A stretch of DNA of 64,000 bases from Pseudomonas panipatensis (GCF_900099785.1 NZ_FNDS01000001.1:682001-746000), one strand, 5' to 3'. Counted from the stretch's first letter, positions 1 through 9,113 are shown. Numbers and translations: made by a program. The notes: generated by a model not told the origin, from the sequence alone.

Positions 1-167
1 CGTTGATCGTCGCCATGCTGGTGGCTGTGTTCAGTGTGCATATCGCCAACGGCTTCTTCATTACCAGCGGTGGCTACGAGTACGCCTTCACCCTGATCAT
101 GATCAGTGTGGCGGTGCTGATCAGCGGCGCCGGTCCCTTCTCCCTGGACCGCAAGCTGTCCAGCTGA
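1..167 (+). CDS. DoxX family membrane protein, C-terminal fragment
   Basis: The window opens inside this gene; the last 54 codons are visible, in frame from base 3 to a TGA at 165-167. The peptide has two hydrophobic stretches (LIVAMLVAVF and LIMISVAVLI) around a NGFF...GYEY segment, which is how the C-terminal half of DoxX-family inner-membrane proteins usually looks. Function in this family is poorly defined; some members act with thiol or redox partners. A strong hairpin terminator follows 15 bases after the stop. The family call rests on a fragment only. Confidence 0.65.
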   Translation, partial: LIVAMLVAVFSVHIANGFFITSGGYEYAFTLIMISVAVLISGAGPFSLDRKLSS

Positions 168-182
168 TCCTGCCGCTGACGA

Positions 183-217
183 AAAGGGCGGATGCCATTG
201 GCATCCGCCCTTTTTTC
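183..217. terminator. Rho-independent terminator after the DoxX gene
   Basis: The stem AAAGGGCGGATGCC pairs with GGCATCCGCCCTTT around a short loop and is followed by a T-rich run. It ends the DoxX gene and can also serve the convergent exporter gene ending at 230. Confidence 0.85.
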
Positions 218-229
218 TTTTTGGCGCGA

Positions 230-1258
230 TCAACCCAGCAGGTGCTGCACCGCGCTGTTGATCAGTCCGCCGCCAAGCAGCAGGAAGAGGAACAGGCCTG
301 CCCCCAGCAGCAGCGGTTTCGGCCCTTCGCGACGCAGGTCGCCAAGGCGGGTGGCCAGCCCCAATGCAGCCATGGCCATCCCCAGCAAGACTTCGTCCAG
401 TTGCTGCAACGGCGCCAGCCAGGATTCCGGCACCAGGCCCAGCGAGCGCAGCGCGGTCACGGCGAGGAAAGCGACGGCGAAACCGGGAATGTTCAACCGG
501 CGCTTGGCTCCGGCTTGCGCATCGGCGGCGCCGAAGCGCCCCAGGCAGAGCAGCGCCGGTGCCAGTAGCAGAACCCGCAGCATCTTGCTGATCAGCGCCG
601 CGTCGGCGGCCGCCGGGTCCATGGCACGACCGGCGGCGACCACCTGGGCGACTTCGTGGATGGTCGAGCCGCTGAAGATACCGAAGGCCTTGCTGCTGCC
701 GAACAGGTGCGGCAGGTAGCTGAAGAGCAGTGGATGCAGCAGCATTGCCAAGGTGCCGAACAACACGACCGTGGCCACCGCCACCGCGGTGTGTTCGGCG
801 CGGGCGCGCAGCACCGGGCTGCTCGCCATGACCGCGGCGGCGCCGCAGATGGCGCTGCCGGCGCCGATCAGCAGGGCGCTTTCGCGCGGCAGGCGCAACC
901 AGCGCACACCGATCCACCAGGCGACGAGCAAGGTGCTGGCGACCATCAGCACATCGATGACCAAGGCCGCCGGACCGAGCGCGGCGATGTCCTGGAAGGT
1001 CAGGCGCAGGCCATACAGCACCACGCCCAGGCGCAGCAATTGCTGGCGCGACAGTTCCACCCCCGGACGCAGCTTGCCGAAACGCGCGGCGCCGAGGTTG
1101 CCGACCAGCAGGCCGAGGAGGATGGCCAGTGTCAGGCTGCCGAGGCCAAGGTGCTGGAGCTCGGGGATAGCGACCAGGAGATGGGCGGCGCCAGCGATGA
1201 GCAGGCACAGGAGGGCGCCGGGGAGCAGCAAGGGGAAGCGGCGCAAAAGGGTAGGCAT
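230..1258 (-). CDS. YeiH family putative sulfate exporter (UPF0324)
   Basis: A 342-residue polytopic inner-membrane protein with about ten hydrophobic segments spread over its whole length. The early LAILLGLLVGNL segment and the central GAGSAICGAAAVMA glycine/alanine-rich segment are typical of the UPF0324 (Cons_hypoth698, YeiH) family, proposed as sulfur oxyanion exporters. The start is supported by AAGGAG seven bases upstream. It diverges from a LysR-type regulator at 1352, the same YeiH/YeiE-type pairing known in enterobacteria, so the regulator probably controls it. Substrate is inferred only. Confidence 0.82.
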   Translation of the reverse strand: MPTLLRRFPLLLPGALLCLLIAGAAHLLVAIPELQHLGLGSLTLAILLGLLVGNLGAARFGKLRPGVELSRQQLLRLGVVLYGLRLTFQDIAALGPAALVIDVLMVASTLLVAWWIGVRWLRLPRESALLIGAGSAICGAAAVMASSPVLRARAEHTAVAVATVVLFGTLAMLLHPLLFSYLPHLFGSSKAFGIFSGSTIHEVAQVVAAGRAMDPAAADAALISKMLRVLLLAPALLCLGRFGAADAQAGAKRRLNIPGFAVAFLAVTALRSLGLVPESWLAPLQQLDEVLLGMAMAALGLATRLGDLRREGPKPLLLGAGLFLFLLLGGGLINSAVQHLLG

Positions 1259-1351
1259 GACGGACTCCTTGTGTAAGGTGCAGTCATGGTGCGGCGCGCA
1301 CTCTTAGTGTAGAAACGGATTGTTCTGATTGGATCAAACGGTTTTACCGAT

Positions 1352-2248
1352 ATGGCCCCGCGCATCACGCTCCGCCAGCTCGCCACCTTCGCCGCCATCG
1401 CCGAGCATGGCAACGTCACCCAGGCCGCTGCCGCCATCGCGCTTTCGCAGTCGGCCGCCAGCCAGGCGCTGCAGGAGCTGGAACGCACACTGCAGACGCG
1501 CCTGTTCGATCGCAGCGGCAAGCGCCTGGCGCTGAATGACAACGGCCGCGCCCTCTATCCCAAGGCGTGTGCGCTGCTCGACCAGGGCGCTGAACTGGAG
1601 GCGCTGTTCCAGCAGGCGCCGGTACAGCTCAGCCTCGGCGCCAGCCGCAGCATCGGTGGTTATCTGCTGCCGCAGGTCATGGCCGGCTTTCTGGCCGAAC
1701 TGCCCGACAGTCGCCTGCAACTGCAGGTCGCCAACAGCCGCGAGATTCTCGCCGCACTCTGCGAGTTTCGCCTGGACGTGGCCTTCATCGAGGCGCCCAT
1801 CCAGCACCCGCAGGTGCAATTGCTGCCGTGGGTCGAGGATGAACTGCTGCTGGTGGCGGCTCCAGGGCATCCTCTGGCGACTGCCGGTGTGCTCGACTCC
1901 GGGGCGTTGGCGGCGGCGCGCTGGATCCTGCGCGAGGCGGGGTCCGGTACGCGGGTGACCTTCGAGCAGCAGTTGCTGCCGCGGCTCGGTAGCCTGGAGG
2001 CACCGCTGGAAGTGAGCAATGCCGAAGCGATCAAGCACCTGGTGGCCAAGGGGATCGGCATCAGTTGCCTGTCGCGAAGAGTGGTGGCGGGCGAGCTGGC
2101 GCGCGGCGAACTGGTCGCGCTGGCGCATACCCTGGGGCCATTGCGGCGCACCTTTTTCCGTGCCCTGCACATCGACAAATACCCCACCGCCGGGCTGCGC
2201 CGCTTCCTTGATTTCGCTGACGGCTGGGCGTCGGTCAATCGGGGCTGA
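1352..2248 (+). CDS. LysR family transcriptional regulator (YeiE-like)
   Basis: A 298-residue LysR-type regulator. Residues 5-65 form the winged helix-turn-helix (TLRQLATFAAIAEHGNVTQA, then SQSAASQALQELE), and the remainder is the two-lobed co-inducer domain. It diverges from the YeiH-type exporter across a 93-bp gap that should hold its operator and both promoters. No strong Shine-Dalgarno precedes the ATG. Its 3' end overlaps the convergent thpR gene by 14 bases. By context it resembles YeiE, a sulfite-sensing LysR protein in enterobacteria, but the ligand here is inferred. Confidence 0.85.
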   Translation: MAPRITLRQLATFAAIAEHGNVTQAAAAIALSQSAASQALQELERTLQTRLFDRSGKRLALNDNGRALYPKACALLDQGAELEALFQQAPVQLSLGASRSIGGYLLPQVMAGFLAELPDSRLQLQVANSREILAALCEFRLDVAFIEAPIQHPQVQLLPWVEDELLLVAAPGHPLATAGVLDSGALAAARWILREAGSGTRVTFEQQLLPRLGSLEAPLEVSNAEAIKHLVAKGIGISCLSRRVVAGELARGELVALAHTLGPLRRTFFRALHIDKYPTAGLRRFLDFADGWASVNRG

Positions 2249-2771
2249 GCAGCGTTGCGCCGTGCAGCGGCCATTCACCGATGGCACGGTATTGCGTGCC
2301 GCGCGCGGAGTTTTCCGAGCTGTACAGCACCAGCGAGCGCGCCGGCCAATGGAAGCTCGCCTGGCCCTCCGGCAAGTGGCGGCAGTGCCGGGCCAGGGTC
2401 AGGTGCGGGCGAAAGGGTCGCTTTTCTATCTCGAAGCCCCCGGCGCACAGCGCCTGGTGCAGTGCATGGACCAGTGCGGGCAGCGCCTCCGGGAATTGGC
2501 TGGGCGCCAGATGGAGGATGCCGCTGCGCCATAGCACCAACTGGTCCAGATGCAGATCGAAGGGTTCGCGGGGCATTCCCGCCCCCAGCGCGAAAAGTTC
2601 GGCCTTGCGCCCGCGCGGCACCGCCCCGAGGAACGCCAGGGTCATGTGCAGGTTGGCCGGCGCTACCGGTTGGCCGTCGATGGCCAGGCTGTCGCGCCAG
2701 GTGCAGAGTGGCGTGCGCACGTCGTCCGGACAGGGAAGGGCAAAGAACAACCGCAAAGGTGGCGTGCTCAT
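2235..2771 (-). CDS. thpR: RNA 2',3'-cyclic phosphodiesterase (ThpR/LigT, 2H phosphoesterase)
   Basis: A 178-residue 2H phosphoesterase. The two signature H-x-T motifs are visible: HMTLAFLG near residue 42 and HLTLAR near residue 123, which supply the paired catalytic histidines. Family members hydrolyse RNA 2',3'-cyclic phosphates and were first described as 2'-5' RNA ligases. GAGGAG lies eight bases before the ATG. Stand-alone gene, convergent and overlapping by 14 bases with the LysR gene. Confidence 0.9.
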   Translation of the reverse strand: MSTPPLRLFFALPCPDDVRTPLCTWRDSLAIDGQPVAPANLHMTLAFLGAVPRGRKAELFALGAGMPREPFDLHLDQLVLWRSGILHLAPSQFPEALPALVHALHQALCAGGFEIEKRPFRPHLTLARHCRHLPEGQASFHWPARSLVLYSSENSARGTQYRAIGEWPLHGATLLSPD

Positions 2772-2964
2772 GGAGGCTTTCTCCTCAACCGGAAGTCGCC
2801 TTGACAGTATCGCCGGGGCTTCTCTAGGATGCCGCTCAGCGCCGATTTAAGTAGCAACTTGCGGGGCGCGGATGCCTTCCGGGGCATCGAAATACCGCTA
2901 AAGCGCTGGTTCGGTGTGCCTCTCACCGCGTCCAGCAGGACTCGAGAGGCGGAGACATGACACC

Positions 2965-3285
2965 ATGACCTGTGCCAACCCCCAAGTGCGCCTGGCCCCC
3001 ATTACCACCGGTCTGCTCCGGCGTAACCCGCGTATTCTCCTTGGCGGCAATCATCAGCCAACCCTGGTCCGTTACCTCGAAGGCTGGCCGAAGCGCTGGC
3101 AGGGATCGCGCACCTTCCTCATTCAGTTCGCCCGCGATCTCCCGGAGATCGCCCGCTTCGCCGACGACAGTTTCGACTTCGCCGTGGTCCAGGCACCGCT
3201 GACGACCGAGCTGGAGGCGCTGGTCCATGAACTCACCCGTGTCGCCCGTCAGGGCCTGATCACCCGCCGCCCGCCGGCGCTCTGA
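2965..3285 (+). CDS. Short hypothetical protein, methyltransferase-like C-terminal part
   Basis: A 106-residue protein beginning at ATG 2965. The frame is open further upstream, but GGCGGAG lies about ten bases before this ATG. The C-terminal half (FADDSFDFAVVQAPLT...LVHELTRVARQGLITRR) looks like the post-motif-I region of class I SAM-dependent methyltransferases, where a D-x-S-F-D-x-V strand is followed by E-x-x-R-V. The glycine-rich SAM-binding motif I is absent, so enzymatic activity is unlikely. A gene of this size sits between ligT and greB in related Pseudomonas, so it is probably conserved rather than freshly broken. Confidence 0.6.
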   Translation: MTCANPQVRLAPITTGLLRRNPRILLGGNHQPTLVRYLEGWPKRWQGSRTFLIQFARDLPEIARFADDSFDFAVVQAPLTTELEALVHELTRVARQGLITRRPPAL

Positions 3286-3336
3286 ACCGCGCCAGTGACA
3301 GGCCCCGCGCCTTCGTGGCAGCGGGGGCGCCTGTGC

Positions 3337-3840
3337 TCAGGGCTGTGGGTACTCGATTTCGATGATGAACCAGAGTTTCTCGCCCGCCGGGCTATGCACC
3401 AGGACCTCGGCGTCGAGTTCCTTGCCGACCAGGGCGCGGGCGAGTGGCGAGTCGATGCTGATCAGGTTGTTGCGCAGATCCAGTTCGTCAGGTCCGACGA
3501 TCCGGTAGCGAGCCTGCTCGCCGTCTTCATCTTCCAGGGTGACCCAGGCGCCGAAATACACCTTGTTCGGATCGCCCGGGCGCTCGCGCACCACCTTGAG
3601 GTTTTCCAGACGCTTGCGCAGAAAACGCACGCGGCTGTCGATCTCGCGCAGCATCTTCTTGCCGTAGATGTACTCGGCGTTTTCCGAGCGGTCGCCGAGG
3701 GCGGCGGCTTCACTCACCGCCTGGGTCACTTGTGGCCGGCGGACGTTCCACAGTTCGTGCAGTTCGGCGCGCAGGCGCGCTTCGCCTTCGGGGGTGATCA
3801 GGGGGGTGCCGGCGGTGCGCGGCGGACGGTAGCGGCTCAT
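3337..3840 (-). CDS. greB: Transcription elongation factor GreB
   Basis: A 167-residue Gre factor. The N-terminal coiled coil (about residues 12-85) includes the tip [13 protein letters not shown] with the acidic residues that reach into the RNA polymerase secondary channel. The C-terminal FKBP-like domain follows from about residue 90. TPEG near the start and the YIYGKK tip favour GreB over GreA. It stimulates RNA cleavage by backtracked polymerase. No strong ribosome-binding site is evident before the ATG. Confidence 0.93.
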   Translation of the reverse strand: MSRYRPPRTAGTPLITPEGEARLRAELHELWNVRRPQVTQAVSEAAALGDRSENAEYIYGKKMLREIDSRVRFLRKRLENLKVVRERPGDPNKVYFGAWVTLEDEDGEQARYRIVGPDELDLRNNLISIDSPLARALVGKELDAEVLVHSPAGEKLWFIIEIEYPQP

Positions 3841-3890
3841 GGGGCGGCGGACTTTCCGTACTGCGTAGGGGATGCGCGGAGTCTACCCGA

Positions 3891-6392
3891 TCAGCCTTCG
3901 CGTAGCAGGTGCAGGGGGCTCAGCGTCAGGGCCTTGCGTGTGCCGAGCAGGCCCGCGGCACCGACCAGCAGGGCACCAATGAGCGGCAATGCCAGCAGCC
4001 AGGCGTGTGGATGCCAGGGCAGATCGAAGACCAGGTGGTAGAGCAGATAGCTGATCAGCTCGCAGCCCAGCGCGGCGAGCAGGCCGCTGACGGCGCCGAG
4101 CAGGGCGAACTCGCTGCGCCGCGTGCGCAGCAGGAGTTCACGCTCGGCGCCCAGCGCGCGCAACAGGGCGCCTTGGCGCAGGCGTTCGTCCAGGGTGGCC
4201 TGCAAGCCGGCAAAGAGAACCGCGAAGCCGGCGGCCAACACGAACACCAGCACGTACTCGATCGCCAGCGTGACCTGGTCGAGGATGCTGCGCAGTTGCG
4301 TCAACAGCACGTCCACCGGCAGCAAAGTGACGGTCGGGAAGGCACGCGCCAGCTCGATCGGGCTGCGTAGGTCGCTGGAGGGCAGGTAGAAACTGGTCAG
4401 GTAGGTCACCGGCAGATCGCCGAGGGTACCGGGCTGGAAGACCATGAAGAAATTCGGCTGGAAGTTGTCCCATTTCACCGAGCGCAGGCTGCGCACTTCG
4501 GCGTCGCGGGTCTGCCCGGCGACACTGAAGCTGAGACGGTCACCGACCTTGATCCCGAGGTTGCCGGCGAGCTTCGCTTCCACCGAGACGCCCGGCAGGC
4601 CGCTGCCCGGTGTGTCTTGCCACCACTGGCCGGCCACCACTTGGTTGCCGGCCGGCAGGGCTTGCGACCAGGTCAGGCCGAGGTCGCGTTGCAGCGCGCG
4701 TTCGCTGCGCACGTCTTCACTGAGCGCCTGTACCGGCTGGCCATTCACCGCCACCAGTCGTCCCGGAACCATGGGGAAGAGCGCCTCGGCATGCGGTGAC
4801 AGGTCCCTGAGCTGCTTTTCGAAGGCGGCTTTTTCCGCGGGCAGTATGTTCAAGGCGAAATAGTTGGGCGCGTTGGCGGGCAGTTGCGCGTGCCAGGTGT
4901 CCATCAGTTCGCCGCGCAGCAGCGCGATCAGCGCCATGGCCAGGAGGATCAGGCCGAAGGCCAGGCACTGGCCGGCAGCGGCCAAGGGGTGGCGCAGCAA
5001 CTGGCCCAGCCCCAGGCGCCAGGACAGGCTGGCGCGCGCCAGCAGGCGGCGCAGTCCGTTCAGGGCCAGGAGCAGGGCGCCGCCCAGCAGCGCGGCGGCG
5101 ATGACCCCGCCACCGAGCAGAGCCAGGGTCAGGCGCAGGTCGAGACTCAGACGCCACATGATCAGACCGAGGGCGAAGAGCGCGCAGGTATAGGCTAGCC
5201 AACTGCGCATGGGCACCGGCTGCAGATCGTTGCGCAGTACCCGCAGCGGCGGGACCCGGCCCAGCGCCGCCAGCGGCGGCAGTGCGAAGCCCGCCAGGGC
5301 GACCAGGCCGGTGGCGACGCCAGCGATGGCGGGTAGGGCGCCCGCCGCGGGGATCTGTGGCGGCAGCAGATCGCCGAGGAGCGCGATCAGGCCGAGCTGC
5401 GCCAGCCAGCCAAGCAGGGCGCCGCACAGGCTGGCCACTATGCCAAGGGCCAACAGTTGCAGGCTATATAAAAGCAGCGTCTGCCGGCTCGACAGGCCGA
5501 GGCAGCGGAGCAGGGCGCTGGCGTCGAAGCGACGAGCAGCGAAACGGTTGGCCGATAGCGCCACCGCGACGCCGGCGAGGAGGATGGCGGCCAGGCTGGC
5601 GAGGTTCAGGTAGCGTTCGGCGCGGTCGAGTGCGTCGCCGATCTGGCGGTTGCCGTGGTGGGCGTCGAGCAATTGCTGGTTCGCTGCCAAGCTGCCTTCC
5701 ACCGCTGTGCGATAGGCACCGAGGTTTTGCGCCGGACCTTCCCAGAGGTCGCGATAGCGTACCCGGCTGCCCGGTTGCACGACGCCGGTCGCGTCCAGGT
5801 CATGCAGGTGCATCAGTACCCGTGGCGTCAGGCTGTAGAAGTCACCGGCGCGATCCGGCTCGTAGGTCAGCACGCGGGCGATGCGCAGGCTCTGCCGGCC
5901 AACCTCGATGCTGTCGCCGACCTTCAATTCCAGACTGTTGAGCAGGCGTGCCTCGACCCAGACCTCGCCAGGCTGCGGCCGGCCGCCGGCTTGCTCGGGC
6001 TGCAGTGGTGCCGCTGCGCTTTTCAGTTCGCCGCGCAGGGGATAGGCATCGTCCACCGCTTTGACACTGCTCAGTTGGATGCCCTGGTCGGTGGCGATGA
6101 CACTGGAAAACTCGACGCTGCGGGCGTGCTTCAGACCGCGTTCGGTGCCGCTGGCGATCTGCGTGGCGCTGGCCGGTTGGGTACCGCTGAGTACCAGGTC
6201 GGCGCCGAGGAACTCGGCGGCACGGACCAGCATGGCGCCATTCAGACGGGCGCTGAAGTAGCCGATGGCGGAACTGGCGGCCACCGCCACCAGGAGGGCG
6301 AAGAACAGCACGCGCAATTCGCCGCTGTGGGACTCGCGCAGCAGTTGACGCAGCGACAGAGCGAACAGGCGCGGCAGCGACAGCGACTTCAT
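3891..6392 (-). CDS. ABC transporter permease, YbbP/FtsX-MacB type
   Basis: An 833-residue inner-membrane permease with an N-terminal membrane anchor (about 20-45), a large MacB-like periplasmic domain (to about 250), a first FtsX block of membrane helices (about 255-400), further helices (about 400-490), a second periplasmic domain, and a last FtsX block (about 700-830). This duplicated layout matches YbbP/LolC-E-type permeases. Its ATG abuts the stop codon of the ATPase gene at 6393 with no spacer, so the two are translationally coupled. Back to back with tesA as in E. coli ybbAP-tesA; the substrate is unknown, probably a lipid or lipoprotein. Confidence 0.85.
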   Translation of the reverse strand: MKSLSLPRLFALSLRQLLRESHSGELRVLFFALLVAVAASSAIGYFSARLNGAMLVRAAEFLGADLVLSGTQPASATQIASGTERGLKHARSVEFSSVIATDQGIQLSSVKAVDDAYPLRGELKSAAAPLQPEQAGGRPQPGEVWVEARLLNSLELKVGDSIEVGRQSLRIARVLTYEPDRAGDFYSLTPRVLMHLHDLDATGVVQPGSRVRYRDLWEGPAQNLGAYRTAVEGSLAANQQLLDAHHGNRQIGDALDRAERYLNLASLAAILLAGVAVALSANRFAARRFDASALLRCLGLSSRQTLLLYSLQLLALGIVASLCGALLGWLAQLGLIALLGDLLPPQIPAAGALPAIAGVATGLVALAGFALPPLAALGRVPPLRVLRNDLQPVPMRSWLAYTCALFALGLIMWRLSLDLRLTLALLGGGVIAAALLGGALLLALNGLRRLLARASLSWRLGLGQLLRHPLAAAGQCLAFGLILLAMALIALLRGELMDTWHAQLPANAPNYFALNILPAEKAAFEKQLRDLSPHAEALFPMVPGRLVAVNGQPVQALSEDVRSERALQRDLGLTWSQALPAGNQVVAGQWWQDTPGSGLPGVSVEAKLAGNLGIKVGDRLSFSVAGQTRDAEVRSLRSVKWDNFQPNFFMVFQPGTLGDLPVTYLTSFYLPSSDLRSPIELARAFPTVTLLPVDVLLTQLRSILDQVTLAIEYVLVFVLAAGFAVLFAGLQATLDERLRQGALLRALGAERELLLRTRRSEFALLGAVSGLLAALGCELISYLLYHLVFDLPWHPHAWLLALPLIGALLVGAAGLLGTRKALTLSPLHLLREG

Positions 6393-7076
6393 TCAGGGCT
6401 CCAGATGCTCGATCAGGTGCCCGTTTTCCAGGCGAATCTGCCGTTGGCAGCGGTGCGCCAGGCGCTCGTCATGGGTGACCAGGACCAGGGTGGTATGGCG
6501 CTCGCGGTTGAGTTCGAAGAGCAGGTCGCTGATGCGCTCGCCCGTAGCGCTATCCAGGTTGCCGGTCGGCTCGTCGGCGAACAGCACGTCGGGCTCGGCG
6601 GCAAAGGCGCGGGCAATCGCCACCCGCTGTTGTTCGCCGCCGGAGAGCTGGCGCGGGTAGTGCGTCAGGCGTTGGCCCAGGCCGACGCGTTCGAGCAGCT
6701 CGCGGGCGCGTGGGCGGGCGTCGCCGCGGCCCTCCAGTTCCAGCGGCAGCATGACGTTCTCCAGGGCATTGAGGCTGTCGAGCAGTTGGAACGACTGGAA
6801 GACGAAACCGACATGGGTGGCGCGCACCCGCGCACGCTGATCCTCGTCGAGATTGTCCAGGTGGTGCCCGGCCAGCACCACGCCGCCGCCGCTGGGTTGG
6901 TCGAGGCCGGCGAGCAGGCCGAGGAGGGTGGACTTGCCAGAACCGGAGCTGCCGACGATGGCCAGGCTGTCGCCACGCTGCAACTGCAGGGAGAGGTCGT
7001 GGAGGATGGTCAGCTCGCCTTCCGCGCTGGGCACGACCTTGCTAAGGTGATGCGCGGTAAGAATGCATTCGCTCAT
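6393..7076 (-). CDS. ABC transporter ATP-binding protein, YbbA type
   Basis: A 227-residue ATPase of the LolD/MacB class. Visible are Walker A (GSSGSGKST near residue 43), the Q-loop region FVFQSFQLL, the signature LSGGEQQR, Walker B (DVLFADEPTGNLD) and the switch histidine (LVTHD). It partners the permease encoded immediately downstream. The ATG lies only ten bases from the divergent tesA ATG, and its ribosome-binding site is weak. Any promoter must therefore overlap the tesA coding sequence. Confidence 0.9.
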   Translation of the reverse strand: MSECILTAHHLSKVVPSAEGELTILHDLSLQLQRGDSLAIVGSSGSGKSTLLGLLAGLDQPSGGGVVLAGHHLDNLDEDQRARVRATHVGFVFQSFQLLDSLNALENVMLPLELEGRGDARPRARELLERVGLGQRLTHYPRQLSGGEQQRVAIARAFAAEPDVLFADEPTGNLDSATGERISDLLFELNRERHTTLVLVTHDERLAHRCQRQIRLENGHLIEHLEP

Positions 7077-7086
7077 GGAGGGTCCG

Positions 7087-7692
7087 ATGCGTACATGGCT
7101 GTTGAGCGGCTGCCTGGCTTTGCTCCTGCTCGCGCAGCAAGCCGCGGCGCAGACGCTGCTGGTGGTCGGGGATAGTATCAGCGCCGGTTTGGGCCTGGAT
7201 ACCAGCCAGGGCTGGGTGTCCCTGCTGGAGCAACGTCTGAAGGCGCAAGGGACCAGCTACAAGGTGGTCAACGCCTCCATCAGCGGCGACACCAGTGCCG
7301 GTGGGCTGGCACGCCTGCCGGCGCTGCTTTCCGGTGAAAAGCCGCAGGTGGTGGTGATCGAATTGGGAGGCAACGATGGCCTGCGCGGGCTGCCGCTGCT
7401 GCAAATGCAACAAAACCTTACCGCCATGGTGTCCGCCTCCCAGCAGGCTGGTGCAAAGGTGCTGTTGCTGGGTATGCGACTGCCGCCGAATTACGGCGAG
7501 CGCTACAACCAGGCTTTCTCCCAGGTGTTCCAGCATGTCGCCGAGGTGAACAAGGTGGCGCTGGTACCCTTTTTCCTGGACGGTGTCGGTGGCGTCGCGA
7601 ACATGATGCAGCCCGACGGCATCCATCCGGCCGCGGTTGCCCAGCCGCGTCTGCTGGATAATATGTGGCCGCAACTCAAGCCCATGCTCTGA
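7087..7692 (+). CDS. tesA: TesA: periplasmic GDSL arylesterase / acyl-CoA thioesterase / lysophospholipase
   Basis: A 201-residue SGNH hydrolase with an N-terminal signal peptide (about residues 1-21, ending AQQAAAQ). Catalytic blocks are GDS-I-S with Ser30, the G in block II, GGND with Asn96, and DGIH with Asp177 and His180. Length fits multifunctional TesA. The start at 7087 is preferred over an upstream in-frame ATG at 7063 because GGAGGG precedes it and the signal peptide follows directly. It diverges from the ABC pair, with start codons ten bases apart. Confidence 0.92.
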   Translation: MRTWLLSGCLALLLLAQQAAAQTLLVVGDSISAGLGLDTSQGWVSLLEQRLKAQGTSYKVVNASISGDTSAGGLARLPALLSGEKPQVVVIELGGNDGLRGLPLLQMQQNLTAMVSASQQAGAKVLLLGMRLPPNYGERYNQAFSQVFQHVAEVNKVALVPFFLDGVGGVANMMQPDGIHPAAVAQPRLLDNMWPQLKPML

Positions 7693-7764
7693 GTGCCGAA
7701 CACCTTGGAAGGCTTCCCCGCGCGGGGGCTTTCCGCTATGTTTGCGCACCCTTCAGGAGCCACC

Positions 7765-8043
7765 ATGTCCCGCCCCGCCTGGACCCTCTTCGCTTACCAG
7801 CTGATCGAGCCCGATCAACAGCTCGATCTGTTCGCTTGCCGCGAGGTGCGCGTGCATCTCGTCGCCCGCCAGTTGGAGCTCGGCACCCCGGCCGATCGCA
7901 CCCTCTGCGGTGGGTTGCTGCCAGCGCAACCGCTCTGGCGAGAGGCTGAGCGGCAATTGCTGCGGGATCGTCGGTTGTGCGTCGAGTGCCTGAAACGGCT
8001 GGAAAATGAAAAGCGCGGCGAACGCTTCTCCTGGCTGGTTTGA
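7765..8043 (+). CDS. Conserved hypothetical protein
   Basis: A 92-residue cytoplasmic protein with AGGAG five bases before ATG 7765. I do not recognise a named domain. It has three cysteines: one in RTLCGG (mid-protein) and a C-x-x-C pair in LCVECLKRL near the C-terminus, which may bind a metal. The C-terminal third is charged. It lies between tesA and the L,D-transpeptidase, in the position of a small conserved Pseudomonas gene. Confidence 0.7.
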   Translation: MSRPAWTLFAYQLIEPDQQLDLFACREVRVHLVARQLELGTPADRTLCGGLLPAQPLWREAERQLLRDRRLCVECLKRLENEKRGERFSWLV

Positions 8044-8118
8044 ACTCTCCCAGTCAATGGGGTCTGAGTGTTACACTATTGCCCTTTTCGCCAACCGCTC
8101 TCGTCAAGGATTCCTCGG

Positions 8119-9096
8119 ATGCTGTCCCGCGTTTTCGCCGCCTGCTCGCTGTCGTTTGCCGCGCTGCTTTCGGCAGGCCCCGTTTCTGCTCTAGAGCTGC
8201 CGTTGCCGCCGCCGGGCGAGGATGTCGTCGGCCAAGTGCAGGTCATTAAGGCAAAGTACGAAGATACCTTCGCTGACCTGGGTCAGACCTATGACCTGGG
8301 CTATCAGGAAATGATCGCCGCCAACCCGGGTGTCGATGCCTGGCTGCCCGGCGTCGGCACCGAAGTGATCATTCCGACGCGCTTCATCCTGCCGCCGGGA
8401 CCGCGCGAAGGCATCGTCATCAACATCGCCGAGTACCGCCTCTACTACTACCCGAAAGGGCAGAATGTGGTTTACACCTACCCGCTGGGTATCGGTCGTG
8501 AAGGCTGGGGTTCGCCGGTCGCGCACACCAGTATCGTCGCCAAGACCAAGGACCCGGCCTGGTATCCGCCGGCGTCGATTCGTGCCGAGCACGCCGCCGA
8601 TGGCGATCCGCTGCCGACCGTGATTCCGCCGGGCCCCGATAACCCGCTGGGCCCGTACAAGATGTCGCTGGGGGTTCCTGGCTATCTGATCCATGGCTCG
8701 AACAAGAAATTCGGCATCGGCACGCGGACCAGTCACGGCTGCTTCCGTATGTACAACAACGATGTCACTCATCTGTTCCCGCTGGTGCCGGTAGGGACCT
8801 CGGTACGCATCATCAACGAGCCGTACAAATTCGGCCGTAGCGGCGGGAAGATCTATCTCGAAGCGCACACGCCGATTGATGATCACGGCAATCCGTCGGT
8901 GGTCGACAAGCACACTGCGGTCATCAATGCCCTGCTCAAGCGCGAGGACATCGCCAACCAGATGCAGATGGATTGGAATGTCGTGCGTGAGGTAGTGGCC
9001 GCCGAGGATGGACTGCCCGTGGCAATCGCCCAACCGCAGGCGCAAGGTCAGAATGCGCCGGTGGCGGCGAGCCAGAACCCCGAGCAGTTGCCCTGA
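8119..9096 (+). CDS. L,D-transpeptidase (YkuD domain), exported
   Basis: A 325-residue periplasmic enzyme with signal peptide (residues 1-25), a LysM-like segment (about 40-88, ending VIIPTRFILP) and a YkuD catalytic domain (about 97-245). The active site reads HGS at 192-194 and S-H-G-C-F-R with catalytic Cys208 and His206. L,D-transpeptidases make 3-3 peptidoglycan crosslinks or attach lipoproteins such as Lpp to peptidoglycan. Its neighbour oprI encodes the Lpp-like lipoprotein, so OprI anchoring is a reasonable inference. AAGGATT precedes ATG 8119; an in-frame upstream ATG at 8068 would disrupt the signal peptide. Confidence 0.9.
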   Translation: MLSRVFAACSLSFAALLSAGPVSALELPLPPPGEDVVGQVQVIKAKYEDTFADLGQTYDLGYQEMIAANPGVDAWLPGVGTEVIIPTRFILPPGPREGIVINIAEYRLYYYPKGQNVVYTYPLGIGREGWGSPVAHTSIVAKTKDPAWYPPASIRAEHAADGDPLPTVIPPGPDNPLGPYKMSLGVPGYLIHGSNKKFGIGTRTSHGCFRMYNNDVTHLFPLVPVGTSVRIINEPYKFGRSGGKIYLEAHTPIDDHGNPSVVDKHTAVINALLKREDIANQMQMDWNVVREVVAAEDGLPVAIAQPQAQGQNAPVAASQNPEQLP

Positions 9097-9113
9097 TCTC
9101 TCTCTGATCGTCG

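Noticed and set aside
7693-7764. Terminator between tesA and the small gene at 7765
   Set aside because: A GC hairpin (CCCCGC/GCGGGG) is present near 7718 but lacks a T run, so it was not listed.
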